This document shows, one piece after another, positions 55,173 through 64,000 of a stretch of 64,000 nucleotides of DNA; positions within the stretch are counted from its first letter, which is position 1; the number at the start of each line of letters is the position of its first letter. This DNA comes from Symsagittifera roscoffensis. Lineage: Eukaryota > Xenacoelomorpha > Acoela > Convolutidae. The translations under genes were made by a program, and so were the position numbers. The notes beneath the pieces were generated by a model. The model was not told the DNA's origin. It did no database searches and saw only the letters and a program-made list of their open reading frames with translations. The DNA lies in assembly GCF_963678635.1 (NCBI RefSeq), contig NW_026971671.1, positions 1-64,000 on the forward strand. Reading direction: 5' to 3'.

Positions 55173-55425
55173 ATCTCATTTTTAGAGAATTTTGATGGAA
55201 AAAAGGATTATGTTCTATTATAATACAATACAAGGCGAAACTGTATATTTTATGAACTCCAAACGGATTCTGCGACGAGGACGCTCCTTTTGTTCTTTTT
55301 TGTTTTTTCATTCTCTTTGATTGTTCCGATAAAATTTTACCATGTTTAACAAATTGTCTCTGGAATCAAGGAACATACAGACACAAAATGTTGCGCCTAT
55401 CCAGTGCACAGTTTGGCCTCGTACT
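55173..55425. mobile_element. Short inverted-repeat element copy M4 with shared leader
   Basis: Leader 55173-55227 and element 55228-55425, ends ACAAGGCGAAACTGTA and TGCACAGTTTGGCCTCGTACT. Nearly identical to M3. Confidence 0.85.
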
Positions 55426-56748
55426 GTAGAATATAATAGAATATAAAGAATTATAAGAGATCTTCGGGAAAAAATAATCAATTATATTTGATTATAATTC
55501 ATTATGAAGTCGCGAAAAATGTTATCCTTAAAATGGATTATAAATCGTTTAAACATCCAAATCTGGGGCTGATAAATAATTATAATTTTATAGAAGAATA
55601 ATTGTACTTGTAATATAATCGATTATTTTCTCTTTTTACTGAAGGCGGGCACCCCTATCTTGTATGTCAGATTGTAACTCGGTTCAATCTCTTCCATCTC
55701 AAACCCACTTGGAAGCTCTACAATCTTGTTGTCAGATTCCCAAAAAATACAGTTTTGGTTGGCTACATCTGCTTAGGTAATTACGTGTGAGTTATTGTTG
55801 CACTATTAAACACTAGAATTACTTTCGCTTAAGTAAATCCATCTTTGCCATTGTTTCTCTTGCAAATCTCATTCGCAAGCCTCAAACCCCGTTTGCATGC
55901 TTCTGTACTCCAATTTTTAAAAAAATTTTTGATTCAATAAATCTGTTAAGATTATTGCCTCACTCTCAGTTTCTGTTCGCGAGCTTCCCGTTTTGGTTAA
56001 ATTTTGAGCTCAGTAATTCCTTCTTTTTCACCGGGAAATCAAGCTGGCAAGCTAACAAATTACGTTTGCGAGCTCCCCAAACCCCGTCCGCGGGTTAGCA
56101 GATCCCGTTACGGTTGGTGTTTTTTGTGTCAGTAACTCCGCTTGAGCAACTGTTTCACTTCTTGCGAGCATTGATTTTTTTTAAAAAATGAGAATGGAAA
56201 CAGAAGTCAGCTTTATTTTTCCCGTAGCGTGAGAAAAACCTATTAAAGTAAGCTTCAAATGGTGAGAAGATGAGACAAAAAACAACGTTTTTCGTCTGAA
56301 CTTCATATAATTTGATTGAATATTTTGTGTTCTTCTCAGAAAGATTCACAGTCACAACATAAACTAAATGACAATCTGAACTGGCTTGGTTTAGAAATTT
56401 TGAGAACTACGACTAAAAAACGGATATCGAAAAAGGGAAAACGAATTTTTTGTCGAAAAAAGAATGAATTGAATGAAAATAAAACTTACTGAGACAAAAA
56501 TAGGTACCAAAATCAAAAGGGACAAGATAAAATGAAATGCCGAAGATAATCAAAAATTATTAAACTACATGTGCAATAATTTCAGTGCAATCATTTTACT
56601 AATTCTTAGGTATTCTTCAAGAATCAACGCTAAAAAAACCTTACACCAAGTACAAGAAAAAATCCCCAAGTTCTTCCCATAAAAATTTGCGCTGAAGAGA
56701 CAACAGCGATTAATTTCTGCTATATTATGTTCAATATAGCAGGTTCCA
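55426..56748. other. AT-rich non-coding with weak minisatellite-like motifs
   Basis: Around 55870-56110 several GAGCT..CCCGTTT and CAAGC..CCCCGTTTGC motifs resemble, loosely and inverted, the unit of the 51.2-51.9 kb minisatellite. No gene seen. Confidence 0.45.
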
Positions 56749-57457
56749 CAGTGCTGATTTAAATTAACCGAACAAAACGCGTTAAACTTGAAATTTAAAA
56801 CGCGTTTTTCTCAAATTGGGTTGAGTTTAGGTGAAAACTTATGAACACAAAACTTGCTTAAAGTTTTAGCAGAATTGATATGGTGTAGTTTGTTTTGCGA
56901 AATTCGGGCCCAATATTTTACCCCAAAAATGGGTCATTTTGGCTTTTCTTAGTTAATTAAAAAATTACGTCAAAAATACCCAAGCGATCACAGACATAAT
57001 TATATCAAAGTGAGCCCTTTACGTAGCCCAACAAACTTTAAGAAGGGTATAATCTCCAAAAACATTTGTAAACCGTTTAAAAATTGTTTTTAAATAAAAA
57101 GTTTGTATTTTATGTAGAAAAAACAAACTTTTTTGTCTATCAAACAAAAAAAATTAACTTATACAATGTTTTGGAGATTATACCCTTCTTAAAGTTTGTT
57201 GGGCTACGTAAAGGGCTCACTTTGATATAATTATGTCTGTGATCGACTGGGTATTTTTGGCGTAATTTTTTAATTAACTAAGAAAAGCCAAAATGACCCA
57301 TTTTTGGGGTAAAATTTTGGGCCCGAATTTCGCAAAACAAAATTTTAAGCAAGTTTTGTCTTCATAAGTTTTGACCTAAACTCAACCCAATTTGAGAAAA
57401 ACGCGTTTTAACTTTCAAGTTTAACGCGTTTTGTCCGGTTAATTTAAATCAGCACTG
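56749..57457. mobile_element. 709 bp palindromic foldback element with Tc1-like ends
   Basis: Two arms of about 310 bases (56749-57072 and 57150-57457) are inverted copies at about 95 percent identity, separated by a short A/T-rich centre. Both ends read CAGTGCTGATTTAAATTAACC. CAGTGCTG is the established terminus of Tc1-type elements, which insert at TA. The right end is followed by TA, while the left is preceded by CA, one base off. No transposase is encoded, so this is a non-autonomous element. Confidence 0.92.
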
Positions 57458-60217
57458 TAGTTGAACTGAAAAAGTAAACACCAAATAAAAGATCACTGAT
57501 TGGGTGATTAAAATCTGCAATTTATAAGCTTCATTTGCTTTTGCAACATCTGCGAAATCTCGAGTCTTTGAAGGAATCAATAATCGAGACAAAACTAGCG
57601 AAAACTACCAACCCGGGTTGACCAAAACTTCTTATCATGCAATTATCCAAATTCAAAATTACCTCGCTGCAAAATATCCAAACAAAAGAGCATTGCATAA
57701 AATGTTTGAAATAGCAAACTTTACTTTGCTGAGATTTAATTGAAAAGCAAGCTTTTGAAGAGTTTAAATAAAATATTTTTCCAAAAAACAAGTTGATTCA
57801 GATTTTAAAAACGGTGAGTAGCTTCAAATATTCTGTGCGAACTAAATTTTCGGTCTAAAAATTAATAGAACATCATGAGAGACCACTATATTTCGTCTTC
57901 AGACTAGTCAATTGTTTGATTAAACAGTCAACGCTGGGTCAATAAACCAAACCCAATACAAAACCAAAACTGATTACTCTGAGAATGTTAGGCGGATTCC
58001 ACAACAAGGACCAATGTGCCAATTGTGATGCACTACAATGTGAAATTGATGCGAAATATGGATGCGTTTTGTTTCTTTTATTCACAATAATCACTCAAAA
58101 TAAATCCGAGGTCGCATTAATTCAAAAAATGTAATGCGACCGACTCTTTTTGGAATCAAAACAAAACTAGATTGAAAAATTTAAGCATTCCGAGCGAAAT
58201 CGTAACGGTTTTTTGAAAAGTCCAAGTTCATAAACTTAGGACCAAGTTTTAAACTTATGGAGTTTTTGTGATTGTGGGAACTGTACCGATTACTAACTAA
58301 CTAGAAAAAAATTGTGCCCCAGTATTCAGCTTAAATTGGGTCCAACCTATCCCTGTTGCAAGTAAATTAACCAAGAAATAAATTATCTAATATGCTTGAG
58401 ACTTCCCTGGAATGCAGAAACCGTTTTTCTCTGGCTTTTTCAACATTTCAACCATTTAATTTTAAATCAGTTTACCCCAAAAAACTTTTATCGTATGAGT
58501 GTAACACTATCTCGTCTCAGTGTTTGTTATTATGGGAGCTTTAAATTGCTTCAAAAACTCAAAAGAGTAGCCCTTTTGCTTATAAAAAAATATGTTCCAG
58601 GTTTTTTGTGCGCTTATTTTTGGTAGTTATATATTTGCTTTGCTGCACACATTTTTGTCAGCATCCACGCCAGAATTTTTTCAATTATTATTTCATTTCT
58701 GCCAATTATATGCCCATAACGAAATCAAAATCGATTGCATTGGATTTTCAGTGTAGGTATTTATAAAAATGAGAAGCAGTCGATAATAACAACTAAACGG
58801 ATTATGATGATACTACTTTGCAAGAAAAAAATCATTATAAAACTATACTAAAGTATATACGATATATTTTGAAAAAAAAACAATTTTTTCCCGAAATAAA
58901 ATACTTTAAAAATTGAGTACAGTCGACTAATATTCAACATATTTCCTCGCCTAATTTTGCAATTACTTTGCACAAGCTTAAGCTCAAAATAAAAATCTTC
59001 TTCAATCAAATGTATGCTCCGAAAAAAAATACTTTTAAAAAAATTTAAGCAAACTTGAATTCTATACTGATGATTTTTAGTTCAATGAGGGTTACAAATC
59101 ACCATTTTTGAAGTTGCTCTTTTTAGATTAAATTGTTAAAGACCGCAACTTTTTGCTGATGTTATTAACTTATGGTTTTTAGTTAGTTAAAAAGCAAGTT
59201 ACTCCAACTTTTGCTTTTACTTTTAGATTTAATTGATTTGTAAGTACTTCAAATTTTGCCCCATCAAGATCTGGAAATGACAATTATCAGAAAACAATGA
59301 AAAAGTTCTAGCAAAAACTGATTTTTGTGTTTAGGAATTACAGTTTATGCATGATCCCAAGGTATATTGTTGTTCAACTTTTTATTTCAAATAAAGTTAT
59401 AGCCTCGTTTTATTGTTTTTCTTGTTTTTAAACTAAAAATCATCAGAAGTTTTAAAAATATCTTCTTGTAAAACTTGAACTATGCTGATGATTTCTGGTT
59501 ACTACATGTCGAAATGTTCTATTTGTTGCTGCTGATTTTAAATTAATTAATGAGGCCTCATTTTTTGATGTCTCGTTTTAAGGCCTCATTTTTCTGCCTT
59601 AAATTGTTTTAGAAAAAAAAATCATAACGAAAAAATAAAATTTTTCTTGCAAAAAAAAATTTGATTCATCGTCTCAATGCTCCGTTTTTGTTGACTTTGT
59701 TTTAAATATATTTTAAAAATTCATGTTTCTTGTGATTGAAGTTTTTGAATAGACTTTCTGAGATGTTAATCAGGCAAAATAAGTCTTTCGTGTTATAACT
59801 TTGCGAAAAATTTATTAAAAAAGACTAGGTTTAATTGAAACAGTTTGGACAAACAAAATAAGGAAACCATAGGGATATATATATATTTTTGAAAATAACT
59901 TGTTAGATTGCTATTGGAAACATTTTATCAATTAATCTGACAAGATCTACGGTAGAAATTTATTTAGGAAAATCTAATTTTATCCGAAAAACATCGGTGC
60001 GGGTTATCAATTTTCAGTCTTCTACTTGCAGCCTGGGTACAAACTCAGCAGTTCATGACCTTTCCAACGTGGTAGTCTATATCACAACGTTATGATCACG
60101 ATACCTGAGCATCTCTGCGACACGATTTTGTTAGTATTTTTGTAGTATCTAAACCTGTTTGATAGCCGTCAACTTTTTTAGTGCTAATAAACCTCTTCTC
60201 TACTCCAAAGATCCGAC
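57458..60217. other. AT-rich non-coding
   Basis: Short frames only (for example 57531-57791 minus and 58396-58626 plus), none with a recognisable motif. A 20-base patch near 57998-58018 resembles the MITE interior but has no ends. Confidence 0.45.
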
Positions 60218-60397
60218 ATGGGATCATACTCCAACACTATGTGTAATTATTCTGATTCACTTTTTTACAAGCACTTGATTATCAAGCAACACCTTCCTAT
60301 GAAATCTGTCGAAGATGCTGCTAATTGTGCACTGGATCAAATCGTAGTTCGTATCCACATAAATCGTGAATACAAATTGTACTCGCTTTATCGCTGA
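60218..60397 (+). CDS. Possible 59-codon reading frame in a less AT-rich island
   Basis: ATG at 60218 to TGA at 60395-60397, with an in-frame stop upstream at 60188. The predicted peptide has normal protein composition (NYSDSLFYKHLIIK.. and MKSVEDAANCALDQIVVRIH), unlike the low-complexity chance frames around it. After the TGA the same frame stays protein-like with two or three stops to about 60550. It may be a remnant of a gene or an exon. I do not recognise it. A 69-codon minus frame at 60321-60530 overlaps and is the alternative. Confidence 0.25.
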   Translation: MGSYSNTMCNYSDSLFYKHLIIKQHLPMKSVEDAANCALDQIVVRIHINREYKLYSLYR

Positions 60398-62739
60398 GAA
60401 AATGAATAAAAAATTTTGTTTCATTTCTTAATTTCCAACGATTACGCTCCAATAATTTCCGAATTATATGCGTAAAAAGGCACTCATCGATCAAAACAGG
60501 CTGTCTCGCAAGATATACCCGTACTGGCAAGAAATGGATTGCAATCGGTTTTATACAGCTGATGTAGCAGAAACCTATAGTCAGTTTAGCTTAGTACTAA
60601 AATTTAGCTTAAAAATCAATTTCAGTCTGTTCTAAATCAATTTAAGTCTTTTTTTTTACTTTAGGTTTTTGCCACCAATTTCCGACAGACTTAAGTAACA
60701 ATAAAATCGATTTAACTACTTTTTTCATACTCATTTTATACAGATTATATAATGATAGATAATGTTCAGTTTTTTTTAGAACATCGGACAATAAAAAAAT
60801 AGTGGAGATAAAATTTCAAAATTAACTTCTCGTTCAAATTTTCTTATTGATAATTAGCCTAAAACTAAGCTACGAAGATGACTAATATCTTGAGGTTCTG
60901 CACAAAAAAAAATTTGCTTTTTTGATGATAGATTTATATGGTATTAGTCTATCAATATTGAGCCGAGAAGGTTGCGGTACCAAACAAGACTCCTGCTCTC
61001 TGTAGATATCCTTAAGATTTCTTGAGTAGAACATTTTGCTGAAGCTCCGAAGCAAAAAAAAATAGATATATAAATCAGTTTAGTTTGAGATTTAGACGTT
61101 TCTTACAACCTTGCAAAAATCCATTCAAATCGGTTGACACCTATTTTTAAAGCAAGGAAATTGATTTTTTGTACCGTAAAAATACATTTATTCATTTCTA
61201 AATTGTTTTGCATATCTTAAATGGGCTGTCGTAAATCGATTTCAATTTCAAGTTTGGCAGTGCATGTAGGTTTTCTCTATGCACGGATGCATCTCTTCAA
61301 GAGATCTTTCTAAATTCTTGTTAGATCTTGCAAGATCTTTGAAGTCATGATTTTTGTGCGCCTTTTGAATTTTACAAAATCATCATTGCAACACACGGCA
61401 GTGATCAACCGCTAATCAAAAACAGCAATGTATTGAAAGAATTAAGAAACTCACATTGTCGCGCAGACCATTGTGACAAATAAAAACCTATCAATACAGG
61501 TCGCATTCAAACGCGTTTTTGAAATAAATTTTAAAATTCTAATTTAAAAATTGAAAGGCTGTTTTTTGGGTGTGATGGAACCCGGTTTTTGGTGTGTATT
61601 GGATGTTTTTTTTATAGTCCGAACCATTAGCTAAGCGCAACGATATAAAGAAAACGATACGTGCATGGATGTAAGCTTGTAAAATTGCTCTGTTCTTTTA
61701 AGTGTGAAAACGCTGAACACAAAAAAATGATAATGCGCGCATACTATTTTAAGCTTGTCTTCACTTTGCTTGGCAACAAACTCTGTCCAAATCTTTTATT
61801 TTGCTTCCAACGAAAATAAAGAACGTCATTATCATAAATAAAACTGAAAAAAGTAAAACACTTTTAAATTTGCATGCTGTTAATGTTTTTAAAACTATTT
61901 TTTTTTTCAGTTTGAACGCAAGTTATATTCAAAAGTAAGCTACATTTGTATATGCAAAACAAATCAAAAAGTCTCATGATATTTGAGTTTATCAGTTTAT
62001 CAAATCTCACGTGCGTTGAAATCTAACAGTTTTTTGTTTGTTCAAACAGTTCTGAATAAACAGCAGAAACAATAAAAAATGAAATTATTCTGGAGAACTT
62101 CATAACTGCCTTTACAAAAAATCGAACTTGTGAATGCTTTCCAAACGTCCAAAATCTTTCTTAACGGAAGTTCATTTTATTGAAACTAGTCCTTTTGACA
62201 ACATAATTGTTTAAAAATTGGATTAAGTTGATCTCTAGTTAGCTTCAGACCCCTATCGATTCCCGAAACTATCTTCAAACTTTTTACTTTTTTGATAAGT
62301 TTCTTTCATCAGTTTAAAATCTTGAAGTATATTGTTTTATCATTATTCTACTTGCGGTTTCTTTGAAAAAAAATTCCCAAAAATTAATTATACTTTGCTG
62401 AAGATTCTCTTTCACCGATTTAGAATTCGCTTGAATTGAAAGCTAAAACTCCAAACAGTTTCGTCGAAATCAAAAGGTTAGTCCAATAGTTTCGTTTTTG
62501 GAAAAATCTTGGGTTTAACCCTATTTCAATCACGGAAAACTGAGTCTTTTTTTCCAATTGTTGGTATGAAATGAGTCAAGGAATTGTCGACATTTTGTAG
62601 ACAGTATGAACAAATTTTACCCCAAAGAAAGATTTTGGTAACTATCCTACCGGCTAACTCAATTATAAAAGCCTTGGGTTACAAACGACTACATAATTTT
62701 TGACAATTCACAACATCGGCGTATCTAGAATTTTCTCGA
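60398..62739. other. AT-rich non-coding
   Basis: No gene, RNA gene or tandem array seen. Confidence 0.45.
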
Positions 62740-63093
62740 GGGGCGGATTTTCAAAAGAACTTCGAAAATTTTGTCGACTAGTTTTTAGGTCGACCAAATT
62801 GATTTTCCGAACTCTCCCAAAGCAATACAAAGACCCTGTTTAGGCCAAATTTTCGGCGCTTCTACGATTTTTTTGGAAAAATTTGACCAAAAAATTGCGC
62901 TTCATCGGTGTGCTCTCCCCCTTTAAAATTAGTATAAATTGGCGCCCAATGCACCTTAAGAAAATTTTAAGGTGGGTCCGTAACCAGAAATGGATATCTC
63001 AAAAAATTACAAAGGAGGAATTCTTTGTGTCTTCAAGGGATCTAATCCCTGAGGGGGGAGGGGGCGTCCGCTCCAATTCCCTAAATCCGCCCC
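62740..63093. mobile_element. Possible short hAT-like non-autonomous element
   Basis: Left end GAGGGGCGGATTTT and right end AAATCCGCCCCTG share a 12-base inverted repeat (AGGGGCGGATTT). Ends of the CAGGGGCGGAT type are familiar from hAT-like short elements. The 8-base target duplication expected for hAT is not visible, which lowers confidence. A 91-codon plus frame inside shows no transposase motif. Confidence 0.4.
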
Positions 63094-64000
63094 TGCTTCA
63101 CAGTTTTATTTCTTCGTGCGTTTATGGATCGATTGATAACTTAGTTTTGTCAAGGTGAGTTTAGTAAGTTTATGTGGAATTTGTGTGAAGAATAATTGTC
63201 AGTGTTGGTTCGAACCTTTTCAAAACTTCCTGCTAATTTTGATCAACCTGATTGAGATCTGATTTTAAAAAAATGGTCTTGTCTAGTTTCATGAAACATT
63301 TGTAATTAGTTCGATGATACACAATTAGTTGACAATCAAAATTTTCGAAGCAATTTGAAGCTGACCTTAAAGACCTCAAGAGCTCGCATTGGACAATATC
63401 TGTCATCATAAGCTGTAACTTGAGAGTTCAGCTCATTTTCTGCCTGTTTTTAGTGCTCTCTCACGCTTCCCGTCAATACAGATACCAGTGATTTTTTAAA
63501 ACCAAAATACGACCAACAAATTGACCAATTTCAACAACAGAAACACTGAGCAAAAATTGTTTTTTTTTAAATAAAATTACGCAAAAACAATTCAATGAAT
63601 TTACGAAAAATGTGCATGATAAAGAGTTATTTCTTGAATCTTGCAGAAAGAAGAAAAGAAGAACATTGAAATTGAAGGTGACATTCTGTTCATTCGAAAA
63701 CTAAAAACTGCAGCCAATAGAAAACCCAAAAACACCCAAAGAATTCCATTGCCGATATGTGTGACCGGTGGTACTTAGCGAACGAAAAAGGCAGTGGAAA
63801 AGTTTGTACGAAAAAAACATCAAAATTGGCAATTGTCAAACCTTGCGCGATCGATGAAAGCCCAAAAAACGATTCAAAAAATCCAGACAATCTGAATCGT
63901 GGCCAACATTCGTCCATGCCATCGAATGATCAAAACAAAGGAATGGACACGACACAACCTCAAGAAATAATCTTGTTTCAAAAAACTGAACAGGATAATG
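63094..64000. other. AT-rich non-coding
   Basis: Short chance frames only. Nothing identified. Confidence 0.45.

Noticed and set aside
57998-58018. Fifth MITE copy
   Set aside because: Only about 20 bases resemble the MITE interior and no terminal repeats are present.
1-64000. CRISPR arrays, bacterial operons, rRNA
   Set aside because: No regularly spaced identical repeats, no Shine-Dalgarno-led gene series and no rRNA-like conserved blocks were seen.

Overview
This window looks like repeat-dominated, AT-rich nuclear DNA of an invertebrate animal. It has no operons, no Shine-Dalgarno-led genes and no convincing intact host gene. It is filled with animal-type mobile elements: two families of Ty3/gypsy-like polyprotein genes, one non-LTR retrotransposon reverse transcriptase of the CR1/jockey-like kind, a Tc1-like foldback element (terminus CAGTGCTG) and a small inverted-repeat element family. 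A nematode is my leading guess, from the overall feel of the elements and the Tc1-like end, but the window does not prove it. One 200-base run of N (44429-44628) shows this is a draft assembly.

Layout. (1) 1-2906: weak minus-strand reading frames, with a 1.14 kb segment present twice in tandem. (2) 3.9-27.8 kb: one very large, decayed, minus-strand element. Read right to left it has a 5' non-coding region, gag (coiled coil and two zinc knuckles, one damaged), an aspartic protease with DTG, a reverse transcriptase with YVDD but lacking its fingers/palm half, RNase H, and an unidentified pol C-terminal region. A long downstream coding block follows, in which I recognise a coiled coil, an SGNH/GDSL-hydrolase-like domain and a second SGNH-like domain, then about 5 kb of unidentified protein-like sequence. 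Every gene is broken by stops and frameshifts. Two tandem duplications (2527 bp over the SGNH part, 4143 bp over the 5' region, gag and the protease start) enlarge it. (3) 27.8-44.4 kb: a CGGAGGG-rich non-coding stretch, then a second minus-strand Ty3/gypsy element with RT end, RNase H and integrase, its 3' half tandemly duplicated (5598 bp, apparently identical). Its RT is interrupted at about 42134 by the 3' end of another copy of the same family. (4) 44.8-46.1 kb: a 5'-truncated non-LTR RT. (5) 46-64 kb: AT-rich non-coding DNA with four copies of a roughly 190 bp inverted-repeat element, a duplication bounded by those elements, a degenerate minisatellite, a 709 bp palindromic Tc1-like element and a possible short hAT-like element.

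How it fits together. The window records several rounds of retroelement insertion and decay. Local two-copy tandem duplications of 1.1, 1.0-1.4, 2.5, 4.1 and 5.6 kb are superimposed on it, with divergence from a few percent to none seen. The main novelty candidate is the giant Ty3/gypsy-like element carrying two SGNH-hydrolase-like modules downstream of pol. The main technical worry is that some tandem duplications, above all the 5598 bp one, could be assembly artefacts. No functional gene product is predicted with confidence anywhere in the window.
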